From Pseudoalteromonas phenolica (GTDB taxonomy: Bacteria > Pseudomonadota > Gammaproteobacteria > Enterobacterales > Alteromonadaceae), in NCBI RefSeq assembly GCF_005886345.1, contig NZ_PNEC01000001.1:1-64000 (forward strand): a stretch of 64,000 nt of DNA, given 5' to 3'. Numbering within the stretch: the first letter of the stretch is position 1; each line of letters begins with the position of its first letter. The notes beneath the pieces were generated by a model. That model worked only from the letters and a program-made list of their open reading frames with translations. It was not told where the DNA came from and did not search any database. The position numbers were made by a program, and so were the translations under genes. Below are positions 1 through 8,563 of this stretch, piece by piece.

Positions 1-160
1 ATTAAAAGTTTTTTGAATCCGGAGATTCGTGCTCAATGAATTCTGTATAAATTGACTATATAGTCACTCATAAGAAATTGAGACTCTAAATTTATTGCTC
101 CTGAATCAAGAGCTGTTAGAACTCAATCTGTACGAGTGCCCACACAGATGATTGCTTCAT

Positions 161-174
161 ATTTTTAAAGAACA
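161..174 (-). promoter_or_regulatory. boxA antitermination site
   Basis: The minus strand reads TGTTCTTTAAAAAT, close to the E. coli rrn boxA (TGCTCTTTAACA), where NusB/NusE bind nascent rRNA. Its place downstream of two promoters and before the 16S start supports the call. Confidence 0.7.
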
Positions 175-234
175 TTCCGGTTACCCGGGTGTAACTCTAT
201 GAGTTACTGCAGCGTTGCTGCGAAGTGGAGCGAA

Positions 235-262
235 ATAATAACGACTTCACTTTTTGTGTCAA
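235..262 (-). promoter_or_regulatory. rrn promoter P2
   Basis: On the minus strand a consensus -35 TTGACA (257-262) is followed after 16 bases by TATTAT (235-240). It lies about 137 bp downstream of P1, giving the tandem promoter arrangement usual for rRNA operons. Confidence 0.7.
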
Positions 263-371
263 CACTTAATTTTAATGTTTTTCTTAAGAGAAAGTTTAAA
301 GCTAAGTTTTATTTGACTCGACATCGTTTTGATTTGCTTTTCAGCGCCTCGCTCCGTGTCAGTGGATGCGC

Positions 372-399
372 ATTATAGGGAGAATTTAAAAGTGCGCAA
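372..399 (-). promoter_or_regulatory. rrn promoter P1
   Basis: On the minus strand a -35 TTGCGC (394-399) and a perfect -10 TATAAT (372-377) are separated by 16 bases. A GC-rich discriminator (GCGC) follows the -10, the classic feature of stringently controlled rRNA promoters. A/T-rich sequence lies upstream, where UP elements would be. Confidence 0.75.
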
Positions 400-526
400 C
401 CTCTTTTTTCAATTAATTTTAAGAAACATGCTCAAATGCTCAAAAAGAAAACAAAAAACACTAGAGACACCGCTTTTTGTTTAAATTTCATACAGAAATT
501 TCTATTTTAGCCCCCAAAAACAAAAA

Positions 527-546
527 AAGCAGGCCTGGGCCTGCTT
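527..546 (-). terminator. Terminator of the porin gene
   Basis: An 8-bp stem AAGCAGGC / GCCTGCTT with a 4-base loop is followed, reading leftward, by a T-rich tract (512-526). It lies 24 bp past the porin stop codon. Confidence 0.9.
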
Positions 547-570
547 TATAAAATATCTAAAGCATGAATA

Positions 571-1509
571 TTAGAATTTATATTCAATACCAAGACCTAA
601 GTAATCTTCTTCTGTACCCTTGTCTTCATCAACTGTTGAGTAGAAGCCATATAGTTTGGTTGATTTATTCAGTTTGTGATCAATACCAACACTAAAGCCG
701 TCTACATCTTTTGAACCTACTGCATCAAAGTCGATTGTTTGATATTGCACTTTAAAGGTGTTTTTACCAAAGCCATATGCAGCATTTAATAGGAAGCCCT
801 CAGCAGTGCCTGTACCTTCTACCTTTTCTTGTTTCTGATACATAGCACCTAATTTAAGTGCGTCAGTTGCTTTAAATTGACCTGTTACACGTAAAGCGTC
901 ATAACCTTTTACTTCACTATCACCCGCTACAGCAACATAATACTTAGACTTTTTCAGCTTTGAATCACCATACGTGATTGCCCCAGAGTAGCCATTTTCG
1001 CCATCTGTTGAGTCTTCAGCAATGAAAGTTGCTAATACTTTGAAGCCATTAAAGCTTGCTGACTTATAAGAAATCGTATCGCCAAGGCGGTTTTCACCTT
1101 TAAACAGGTTTTTAACATCAGCTTCTAAATCATTAAACTGGTCTACTTTACCTTGTGAAAGTTTAAAAGCAGTATCGTTACGGCCAATCACTACTTCACC
1201 GAAACTGCCTTTTAATCCAACATACTGACTTCTTGCTGTGATATTGTCTTTATCACTTTTTGAATCAGCATCTGACACATCAACTTGGAACTCAAGCTTG
1301 TAAACAACTTCTAAACCACCGTCTAGTTTTTCTGACCCTTTAAAACCAAAGCGTGACGCATTGCTTTTGATCTCTGTCGCACTTCCTGCGCCTTCATCAC
1401 TTGATTGCACTGACACGTTAGCTTTACCGTATACTTTAACATCTGCATGAGCATTTGCAGAAAGCGCACCTAGAACCGCTAAAAGAAGTGTTGATTTAAC
1501 TAGTTTCAT
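571..1509 (-). CDS. Outer membrane general porin
   Basis: 312-residue beta-barrel porin of the gram-negative general porin superfamily, expected to form trimeric channels for small hydrophilic solutes in the outer membrane. A signal peptide (MKLVKSTLLLAVLGA, cleaved after ANAHA) precedes the typical porin start DVKVYGKANVS. The protein ends in the aromatic residue F (EYKF), the signature recognised by the Bam complex. The start at 1509 is preferred over an in-frame ATG nine codons upstream because it begins the signal peptide and has a GAGGAAAA ribosome site in front. It is monocistronic with its own terminator. Substrate specificity cannot be read from the sequence. Confidence 0.9.
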   Translation of the reverse strand: MKLVKSTLLLAVLGALSANAHADVKVYGKANVSVQSSDEGAGSATEIKSNASRFGFKGSEKLDGGLEVVYKLEFQVDVSDADSKSDKDNITARSQYVGLKGSFGEVVIGRNDTAFKLSQGKVDQFNDLEADVKNLFKGENRLGDTISYKSASFNGFKVLATFIAEDSTDGENGYSGAITYGDSKLKKSKYYVAVAGDSEVKGYDALRVTGQFKATDALKLGAMYQKQEKVEGTGTAEGFLLNAAYGFGKNTFKVQYQTIDFDAVGSKDVDGFSVGIDHKLNKSTKLYGFYSTVDEDKGTEEDYLGLGIEYKF

Positions 1510-1802
1510 GTAATTTTCCTCAATATCGCAACACATGATAATTCAAAACGACGCTATTTTCTCAGCACTTAATGACAGAAATATTACACACAAAATATTA
1601 ATATCAAATAACTGAAAAAAAACTGCAGCAAAAAAGTCATAAAGTTATGTTTCGTTGGATAATTATAGAAGAGTAAATGCGTAAATACGTAATTCTATTT
1701 AGATATTCTAAGCAATTTTTTAATGTATGTTTCATTGAATTGCTTTTTATTTGAGTTAAGGTTAAATGTTAAAGTAAGAAAAAATTTCTGAGCGAGTATT
1801 GA

Positions 1803-3041
1803 GTGACACGTCGTATCCTTATAGTTGAAGACACCCCCACTATAGCTAGGGTTCAAAAACATATTGCAATATCTGCAGGTTATGAAGCAGATTTAGCTAC
1901 CTCGTTAGCTGAAACCAAAGCCTTTCTCGCAAATAATACTTACTTTTGTGCAATCGTTGACTTTATATTACCTGATGCGCCAAATGGCGAAGCTATTCAT
2001 TTTACTGTTAACTCTGATATTCCAACTATCGTAATGACAGGCAACCTCGATAATCAAACCAAAGAAACTGTCGAAAAGTATCCCATTATTGATTATGTCA
2101 CCAAAGAGAACAAACAAGCTTATCAATACTTGAAAAAACAACTGATTAGACTGCCTAGAAACGAATTTGTTAAAGTATTGGTTGTTGATGATTCAAAGCA
2201 AACTCGCAACTACGTTAGCTCACTTTTAGCTAGACACAAATATAACGTTTTAGAAGCATCTGATGGATTAGAAGCATTAGAGGTTTTAAAAGAAAACCCT
2301 GATATTTCAGTGATCATTACTGACAACGAAATGCCTAATATGAATGGTGAAGACTTATGTAGTGAAATAAGATTGCAATATTCAAATGATGAAAAAGCCA
2401 TCATTGGGATTTCTAGCTCAAATGCATTACACCTATCAGCTCGCTTTATTAAAAGAGGTGCAAACGATTACCTCAGAAAGCCCTTCAACGCTGAAGAGTT
2501 TTACTGCCGATTAAGTCAAAACGTCGATATGTTAGAGTATATCGCCACAATTAAGCGCCAAGCAAACTCTGACTATCTTACAGGTCTTCCCAATAGGCGT
2601 TATTTTTTCGAGTTTACCAATAAATCTTTAATGCGCAAAGCTGCAAGAGAAGCTAAAGCTGGTTTAGCAATGATTGATGTTGATCACTTCAAGTCAATTA
2701 ATGACAATTATGGACACGATGCTGGAGATGATGTTTTAAAAGCTCTGGCACAAGCGTTTGAGGCTCATTTTGTCGGGCAACTTACAGCAAGACTTGGTGG
2801 AGAAGAGTTTGCGATATATTTTGAAAATGAGACTCCTGAAGAGAGCTTAAAACTGTTAGAAAAATTTAGACGCTATCTTGACGAACATAGTGCTGGTTTA
2901 ACTGAGCACAATATTCACTTCACCGTGTCTATTGGTTTTTGTTTTACCTGTAGTTCAAACGTCGATAGCTTAATAAAAGAAGCAGACATTAAACTCTATG
3001 ATGCAAAACAATCAGGTAGAAATAAAATAGTCTGCCGTTGA
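1803..3041 (+). CDS. Response regulator diguanylate cyclase (REC-REC-GGDEF)
   Basis: 412-residue cytoplasmic protein with two receiver domains and an output domain that should make c-di-GMP. REC1 covers about 4-115 with acidic pocket E9/D10, phospho-acceptor D53 and K101. REC2 covers about 123-240 with D129/D130, D174 and the YLRKPF lysine. GGDEF covers about 260-410 with active site GGEEF at 332-336. The RxxD inhibitory site normally just before the active site is absent, so product inhibition may be missing. It starts with GTG behind a weak ribosome site. No kinase gene is adjacent, so it is an orphan regulator. The catalytic residues look intact. Confidence 0.88.
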   Translation: MTRRILIVEDTPTIARVQKHIAISAGYEADLATSLAETKAFLANNTYFCAIVDFILPDAPNGEAIHFTVNSDIPTIVMTGNLDNQTKETVEKYPIIDYVTKENKQAYQYLKKQLIRLPRNEFVKVLVVDDSKQTRNYVSSLLARHKYNVLEASDGLEALEVLKENPDISVIITDNEMPNMNGEDLCSEIRLQYSNDEKAIIGISSSNALHLSARFIKRGANDYLRKPFNAEEFYCRLSQNVDMLEYIATIKRQANSDYLTGLPNRRYFFEFTNKSLMRKAAREAKAGLAMIDVDHFKSINDNYGHDAGDDVLKALAQAFEAHFVGQLTARLGGEEFAIYFENETPEESLKLLEKFRRYLDEHSAGLTEHNIHFTVSIGFCFTCSSNVDSLIKEADIKLYDAKQSGRNKIVCR

Positions 3042-3046
3042 TATTT

Positions 3047-3082
3047 AAATGGCATGCTCCAAGCTCATTGAGCATGCCATTT
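3047..3082. terminator. Hairpin between convergent genes
   Basis: A perfect 13-bp inverted repeat, AAATGGCATGCTC and GAGCATGCCATTT, has a 10-base loop and lies between the convergent diguanylate cyclase and rarD genes. T-tracts on both sides are weak, so a bidirectional terminator is likely but not textbook. Confidence 0.65.
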
Positions 3083-3089
3083 GGATAAG

Positions 3090-3974
3090 TTAATTTTTCC
3101 TCGCTACTCTCAAGCTATCCCAACTGTATAAAGCAAGCGCACCCCAAATACAGGCAAACGTGATCGCTCTTTCAATTGTAAACCCTTCATCATATAAAGT
3201 GACCGCTAAAGTAAACATAATGCTTGGACCTAAATACTGAAATAATCCCAACGTAGAGTAAGGTAAACGCTTCGCTGCGCCAATAAAGCACAGCAAAGGG
3301 AGCGTAGTAACAACACCTGCACTGACCAATAAGAGATTCAAAGCTGTTTCATTATTGAACATATCGGTACTGGCTGTTGCAGGTGTGACATACCAATACA
3401 AAATCGCAAATGGCATTAAAATCAGAGCTTCAATTAGTAAACCGGGTAATGACTCAACGGGCATTTTCTTACGTAAAAGACCGTAAATAGCAAAAGAGCC
3501 AGCCAAAGCGAAGGCTACAACAGGAAAAGAGCCATACGCGGCCACTTGCATTAAAACCCCTAAAGAAGCAATTCCAACTGCAATGATCTGCCATTTTCGT
3601 AATCGCTCAGACAGAAAAATAACGCCTAACAAAACATTGAGCAATGGATTGATGTAATAACCTAAACTCGCATCAAGCATATGATCATTATTTACAGCCC
3701 AAATAAATAACCCCCAGTTAAAGCCCAATAAAGTAGAGCTCACGCAAAGTAAGCCAAGTAGTTTAGGTTTTTTAACTATGTGCTGTATGTGATGCCATTG
3801 TTTTGCTGCAACTAAAATAAGCACTAAAAATAGTACAGACCAAATTATCCGGTGCGTCAGAATTTCTAACGCAGAAATAGTTTCAATTTGCTTAAAATAG
3901 ATAGGCGCCATGCCCCACATTAAAAATGCTAAGACAGCATACAGATAACCCTGTTGGGTTTGATTTTTTAGCAT
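3090..3974 (-). CDS. rarD: RarD, EamA-family permease
   Basis: 294-residue inner membrane protein of the drug/metabolite transporter superfamily, RarD branch, with about ten hydrophobic segments from two EamA repeats. Characteristic pieces are the N-terminal KNQTQQG, the first-helix motif MWGMAPIYFK, and YYINPLLNVLLG in the fourth segment. The E. coli homologue was named for chloramphenicol sensitivity; its substrate is unsettled. The ATG at 3974 is preferred to a GTG two codons upstream, though neither has a strong ribosome site. It is divergent from recQ and appears monocistronic. Confidence 0.85.
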   Translation of the reverse strand: MLKNQTQQGYLYAVLAFLMWGMAPIYFKQIETISALEILTHRIIWSVLFLVLILVAAKQWHHIQHIVKKPKLLGLLCVSSTLLGFNWGLFIWAVNNDHMLDASLGYYINPLLNVLLGVIFLSERLRKWQIIAVGIASLGVLMQVAAYGSFPVVAFALAGSFAIYGLLRKKMPVESLPGLLIEALILMPFAILYWYVTPATASTDMFNNETALNLLLVSAGVVTTLPLLCFIGAAKRLPYSTLGLFQYLGPSIMFTLAVTLYDEGFTIERAITFACIWGALALYSWDSLRVARKN

Positions 3975-4133
3975 TAGCACAACTCTGTAAGTAAAAAGAC
4001 ATTATACCTTGCGAAGTTCGATGCAAATAGCTAGAAGAGAGGTACTTAGCAAGATAACTGTTACAACGCTTGTAAACTCCCTGCCACATCAGCGCAAATA
4101 AATTTACAGACAAGCAGCTCAAAAGCCACTAAA

Positions 4134-5960
4134 ATGCCGGCCATGAAACCTGACGATACATCTGAATACGCAACACTGGCAAAGCAAGCATTAGCTGACA
4201 CTTTCGGCTATAGCGAATTTAGGGTTGGCCAAGAAGCAGTGATTAATGCGGCGTTAAATGGCCAAGACACTTTGGTACTTCTACCAACTGGTGGGGGTAA
4301 GTCATTATGCTATCAAATTCCTGCTTTGTTATTCTCAGGTGTGACGATTGTCATTTCTCCACTTATTTCATTAATGGAAGATCAAGTTTCACAATTGCGA
4401 GCCATCGGTGTTAGTGCTGCATACATTAATAATACCGTAGCTTTTGAGCAGCAAAATGAGATTTTTACTCAGCTTGCACAAGGGCAACTCAAACTCTTAT
4501 ATGTTGCTCCCGAAAAAGCCTTGCAATATGACTTTATCCAAAGGATGAAAAGCTTACACATTAGCTTTTTTGCCATCGACGAAGCCCATTGCGTATCACA
4601 TTGGGGTCATGACTTTAGACCACATTACCGACGCTTAAGTGAGTTAAAGCAACACTTTCCCCACAGCCCTATAATGGCACTGACCGCCACCGCTGATATC
4701 GCGACACGCCATGATATTGCTCACCAGCTTGGATTAAATACACCTTATATCCACACTGGCAGCTTTGACAGGCCAAATATTCGCTACACCATTGAAGAAA
4801 AATTCAAACCTCTTTCTCAGTTAATGCGTTATTTGCGAGAACAGAAAGGTCAAAGTGGCATTATTTATTGCACCAGTCGTAAGCGTGTTGACGATATATC
4901 TGAAAAACTCGCTGAAGCAGGCTTTAATGTTGCCGCTTATCATGCTGGCATGAGTAATGAACAACGTCAATTTGTGCAAAAAGCATTCGCAAGAGATGAC
5001 ATTAATATTGTTGTCGCGACTGTGGCATTTGGCATGGGGATCAATAAATTAAACGTACGATTTGTTCTGCATTATGACATTCCCAAAAGCATAGAGGCTT
5101 ACTACCAAGAAACAGGCCGAGCAGGACGGGATGGGCTTGCCGCAGAAGCCATCATGTATTTTGATCCTGCTGACATTGGCCGAGTAAAGCGTTTTTTTGA
5201 AGATATTGCTGATGAATCAAGGCGTAAAGTAGAAGAGCAACGCTTTCAGGCCATGGCCAACTTTGCAGAAGCACAAACTTGTCGCCGTCAAATTTTACTT
5301 AATTACTTTAGTGAGTATCAGAGAGAGCCTTGTGGTAACTGTGATATTTGCCTTAATCCACCTAAACGCTTTGATGGTACTTTAGTCGCTCAACAAGCTC
5401 TTTCATGTGTGTATCGAGCTCAACAGCGCTTTGGTTTAGGGTATATCGTAGATTTACTCAGAGGTGCAAACACCAGCCGGATACGTGATAACGGACACCA
5501 TGAGTTAAGCACCTATGGAATTGGCAAAAACCACAGTGTTGAATATTGGCTCAGTATATTGCGCCAACTTGTCCACCATGGACTACTTGCACAAGATATA
5601 ACCCAAGGAGCAAGCCTGAAATTAACCGAGGCTGCCAGAGCGGTTTTACGAAGAGAGTATGAATTGCAACTTGCAGAGCCTAGGTTGCAAGCTAAGCATG
5701 TATATCAAGATAAGCTGGCACAATTTAATTACGATAAAAAGCTATTTGCTAAACTGCGAAGTTTGCGCAAAGAATTAGCCGATGCCGATGATGTACCACC
5801 TTATGTAGTATTCAATGATAAGACTTTAGCTGAAATGGCGCAAAAGATGCCAACTGATGATGCAGAGTTTTTAAATATCTCAGGGGTAGGCTTTAGCAAA
5901 CTTACTAAATATGGCGCACCATTTATGCAACTCATCCGAAATTATCTAGCAGCGAGCTAA
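4134..5960 (+). CDS. recQ: ATP-dependent DNA helicase RecQ
   Basis: 608-residue 3'-5' superfamily 2 helicase acting in RecF-pathway recombination and stalled-fork repair. Walker A PTGGGKS is at 51-57 and the DEAH box at 149-152, followed by AHCVSHWGHDFR, the RecQ aromatic-rich loop. The second helicase lobe contains QETGRAGRDG. The RQC zinc site has four cysteines in CRRQILL...CGNCDIC (about 383-406). An HRDC domain fills the last 80 residues. Length and domain order match E. coli RecQ (about 610 residues). The next small gene starts one base after the stop and is probably co-transcribed. Confidence 0.96.
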   Translation: MPAMKPDDTSEYATLAKQALADTFGYSEFRVGQEAVINAALNGQDTLVLLPTGGGKSLCYQIPALLFSGVTIVISPLISLMEDQVSQLRAIGVSAAYINNTVAFEQQNEIFTQLAQGQLKLLYVAPEKALQYDFIQRMKSLHISFFAIDEAHCVSHWGHDFRPHYRRLSELKQHFPHSPIMALTATADIATRHDIAHQLGLNTPYIHTGSFDRPNIRYTIEEKFKPLSQLMRYLREQKGQSGIIYCTSRKRVDDISEKLAEAGFNVAAYHAGMSNEQRQFVQKAFARDDINIVVATVAFGMGINKLNVRFVLHYDIPKSIEAYYQETGRAGRDGLAAEAIMYFDPADIGRVKRFFEDIADESRRKVEEQRFQAMANFAEAQTCRRQILLNYFSEYQREPCGNCDICLNPPKRFDGTLVAQQALSCVYRAQQRFGLGYIVDLLRGANTSRIRDNGHHELSTYGIGKNHSVEYWLSILRQLVHHGLLAQDITQGASLKLTEAARAVLRREYELQLAEPRLQAKHVYQDKLAQFNYDKKLFAKLRSLRKELADADDVPPYVVFNDKTLAEMAQKMPTDDAEFLNISGVGFSKLTKYGAPFMQLIRNYLAAS

Positions 5961-5961
5961 C

Positions 5962-6258
5962 ATGACAAAAATAACTCTCAATGCAGAATTTAACTTTTTA
6001 CAGATCATTCCTGTGTGCTTTCCTGACGCAGACGAATTTACCTTCTGGGGTGAAATTTTTTTGTCGCAGGAAACAATTTCAATATTAGAAACGTCAGAGG
6101 GCGCAGATCGCCATCAAATCCGCTTTTGTTGGAAAAATTTTAATTTTAATCTCAACTTTGAGCATTATAGTGAGAGCCTTTGGATTAATGCTGAAGGAAT
6201 TGAAGCTGAATCACAGCTTGAGCAATTGCAAAAAACACTCCAATCTTCTTTATCATAA
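5962..6258 (+). CDS. Small protein of unknown function downstream of recQ
   Basis: 98 residues with no signal peptide, membrane segment or motif I can assign. It is rich in aromatic residues (WKNFNFNLNFEHY) and alternates short hydrophobic stretches, suggesting a compact alpha/beta fold. The ATG lies one base past the recQ stop, so translational coupling is likely. It resembles in size and context the DUF3630 family of Alteromonadales and Vibrionales, but that assignment is from memory and uncertain. Its fixed position behind recQ is the only functional hint. Confidence 0.7.
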   Translation: MTKITLNAEFNFLQIIPVCFPDADEFTFWGEIFLSQETISILETSEGADRHQIRFCWKNFNFNLNFEHYSESLWINAEGIEAESQLEQLQKTLQSSLS

Positions 6259-6330
6259 TAATTAGACAGCCCTTAACTTTTCTGCTTAATATAATGATAT
6301 AAAAGAGGATTAAAAGTAGGAGTAAAGGAC

Positions 6331-8037
6331 GTGGTAGCAAGATATTCTCAGGCAATTTTATTCTTGTTTCCGGTACTTTGCTATAGCCCTGAGCTATTGG
6401 CAACTAGCGCTCCGTTTGATTCTCAAGCAAATAGCTGTAGTAACCAGCGCCAAGCCAGTCAAGACGACCTAAACTTAAAACGTAAACTGGATACCCAACA
6501 AACATACCCGAAAGAAAGCAATAATAAACGCATTACCAAAATATCTTTAAAGCAGTTGAATGTGTTTGATACAAGCTTGCCTGAAGAAAATAATTTCTTA
6601 TTTCGCTTTGCTAATCGCGCACACATTACCACCGAGCCCGATGTTATTTTAAGTACTTTATTATTCAGTCAAGGCTCTCAATATAATATAAAAGATCTAG
6701 AAGAGTCAGAGCGTTTACTGAGACAACAAAACTATTTATATGATGCCCGTATTTATGCTGAAGAAAACTGTCACGACGAAGTGCATGTCACGGTTGTAAC
6801 GAGAGATCTCTGGACACTATTGCCTGATATAAGTTTTAGTCGAAGCGGTGGCGAAAACACCTCTCGGATCGGGTTTAGAGAAAGTAACCTGCTTGGTTAT
6901 GGAAAGCGATTATCTTTTACAGCCACAGAAGATAAAGACAGAAATGGCTACCTATTTGTTTATGATGACCCTGCTATCTTATCAAGTCGCTATCGAGGAA
7001 GAATTGAATATGCTGACAACTCTGATGGTGAAAGGCATTATTTAGGGGCTTATTTACCCTTCTACTCAATAAAGACCAAATATAGCTATGGGTTTTATAA
7101 TTATGCGAATAAACGGGTAGAGTCGATTTATTCCCGTAATGAAGTAATCTCTGAGTTTATTCAAGATTCTGAGATAAGAGATCTCTATTACGGTTTTGCC
7201 GTGCAAGCTCCAAAGCAATGGATTAATCGATTCAGTGTCGGGTTACATCAAGAAATTCATTCTTTTGCCCCAACGGTTTATTCAAATCTACCTATCGCTG
7301 ATGACCGTGATACAAGCTATCCATATATTAAAGGACAATGGCTGCAGTCAGATTATATAAAAGTACGAAACTTTGACTCCATTTACAGAACAGAAGATTT
7401 AAACTTAGGTTGGAATATTCAAGCGAAACTGGGATATTCATCAAAAAACTGGGCCGATGATGACAGTCATCTAATTTATCAGTTTTCAGCCAGCAGAGCA
7501 CTCTTCACAACTGAAAATAGCCTATGGCGCTTTAGCTCAAATATACAAGGTGAATGGAATACAGAGCAAAACCAAGCTAGAAATTTTGTCAGTGCAGTCA
7601 ATATTCAATATTACTTAAATACCAGTATCCAGCAGTCATGGTTTGCCAACCTTTCACTTACTTATGCCAAAGGGTTAACTGCTGACAATCAGTTAGTATT
7701 AGGTGGTGAAACAGGATTACGTGGTTACCCCCTCAACTACCAGCAAGGAAGTCGAAGCGCGTTAATAAACATAGAAAAGCGTTATTACTGGGAGTATGAC
7801 CTACTGCAATTATTCAAGGTCGGTGGCGCACTGTTTTTTGATATGGGAAAAGTTACAGGAAAAACTCAAATAGAGACAGACAACTCGTTATTAAAAAATG
7901 TAGGCTTTGGGCTAAGGTTTGCACCAAGTAGGGCCAATGCAGGGACAGTTTTACATTTAGATGTCGCGGCGCCGATTAATAGAGAAGATAATATAGACAG
8001 TATACAGTGGTTATTTACAGTGAAAAACCGCTTCTAG
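6331..8037 (+). CDS. Omp85/BamA-type outer membrane beta-barrel protein
   Basis: 568-residue secreted protein with signal peptide (AILFLFPVLCYSPELLATSA). A single POTRA-like domain (about 70-160, with LEESERLLRQQNYLYDARIY) precedes a C-terminal 16-strand-type barrel. The hallmark lid-loop motif of Omp85 proteins is seen as GLRGYPLNY near residue 465, and the chain ends in F (VKNRF). BamA has five POTRA domains and TamA three, so this is a shorter lineage, closer to surface-antigen D15-like proteins of unknown cargo. The GTG start is supported by TAGGAGT eight bases upstream. It is followed by a convergent tRNA gene. Confidence 0.82.
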   Translation: MVARYSQAILFLFPVLCYSPELLATSAPFDSQANSCSNQRQASQDDLNLKRKLDTQQTYPKESNNKRITKISLKQLNVFDTSLPEENNFLFRFANRAHITTEPDVILSTLLFSQGSQYNIKDLEESERLLRQQNYLYDARIYAEENCHDEVHVTVVTRDLWTLLPDISFSRSGGENTSRIGFRESNLLGYGKRLSFTATEDKDRNGYLFVYDDPAILSSRYRGRIEYADNSDGERHYLGAYLPFYSIKTKYSYGFYNYANKRVESIYSRNEVISEFIQDSEIRDLYYGFAVQAPKQWINRFSVGLHQEIHSFAPTVYSNLPIADDRDTSYPYIKGQWLQSDYIKVRNFDSIYRTEDLNLGWNIQAKLGYSSKNWADDDSHLIYQFSASRALFTTENSLWRFSSNIQGEWNTEQNQARNFVSAVNIQYYLNTSIQQSWFANLSLTYAKGLTADNQLVLGGETGLRGYPLNYQQGSRSALINIEKRYYWEYDLLQLFKVGGALFFDMGKVTGKTQIETDNSLLKNVGFGLRFAPSRANAGTVLHLDVAAPINREDNIDSIQWLFTVKNRF

Positions 8038-8059
8038 CATTAGGTTTGATAAAAGCTCA

Positions 8060-8134
8060 TGGCGCTCTCGGCAGGGATCGAACCTGCAACTCAGCTTCCG
8101 GAGAGCTACGTGATATCCATTTCACCACGAGAGC
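8060..8134 (-). tRNA. tRNA-Arg (anticodon CCG)
   Basis: The minus strand folds as a full cloverleaf. The acceptor arms GCTCTCG and CGAGAGC are perfectly paired, followed by discriminator G and an encoded CCA. The D arm is GTGA/TCAC. The anticodon arm TAGCT-CTCCGGA-AGCTG places CCG at 8099-8101. The T arm is GCAGG-TTCGATC-CCTGC. Anticodon CCG reads the arginine codon CGG. It stands alone, with no flanking integrase or att-like duplication seen. Confidence 0.95.
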
Positions 8135-8380
8135 ACACGAACGACATGTATATTAATGTCATTCCCCATTAAATACTAGCATTTCACTTTCAGCTGCTTA
8201 AATAACAAACTAAAAACGAAAATATTCATGCTTTTTAGCGAATTTATACATTTTTGACTATGCTTAGGTTTTGATTTACCAGTATCATAGACAGAAATTA
8301 CTACGTTTTATTAACAATTTATGCCGTATAGTGCGGTTAAAACAATAATAAAAATTTACACACATCGAGAGGAATTTACT

Positions 8381-8563
8381 ATGAGTCAAATGACCACACA
8401 GCAAGTTGCTGAGTTTTTAGAGGTAAAAGTGGAAAGAGTAAAAAGACTTGCTCGAGAAAACTTATTAATTGCCAAAGGTGAAGATGCACAAGGTGATCCG
8501 GTTTTTGATCAAACTGATGTTGAAAAGTACAAAGAGTTAGCTAAACGATTAGGCGGTATCTAA
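8381..8563 (+). CDS. Small helix-turn-helix DNA-binding protein (excisionase/MerR-like)
   Basis: 60-residue protein that is almost entirely a winged helix-turn-helix of the excisionase/MerR N-terminal type: TTQQVAEFLEVKVERVKRLARENLL forms the HTH and DPVFDQTDVEKYKEL the wing and third helix. The ATG at 8381 is chosen because AGAGGA stands seven bases before it; an upstream in-frame ATG would add 20 residues and lacks a site. It is convergent with the thiamine-type operon, overlapping the kinase stop by four bases. Target unknown; no phage genes accompany it. Confidence 0.75.
   Translation: MSQMTTQQVAEFLEVKVERVKRLARENLLIAKGEDAQGDPVFDQTDVEKYKELAKRLGGI

Larger units (their letters stand above)
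1..400 (-). promoter_or_regulatory. rRNA operon leader (16S gene just off the left edge)
   Basis: Read on the minus strand, this gene-free stretch has the layout of a 16S rRNA leader: two promoters, a boxA antitermination sequence, then about 160 bases running to the window edge. The last bases, ending CAAAAAACTTTTAAT, match what I recall of the sequence directly before the mature 16S 5' end in Pseudoalteromonas. The mature 16S is therefore inferred to start at or just left of position 1. No rRNA body is visible here, so the operon itself is an inference. The bases from 400 to 526 are A/T-rich and may hold UP elements; I see no gene in them. Confidence 0.8.

Noticed and set aside
8060..8563. 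Possible integration site: tRNA-Arg next to a small excisionase-like protein
   Set aside because: No integrase, phage gene or duplicated tRNA 3' end is seen; the HTH protein alone does not make a mobile element.
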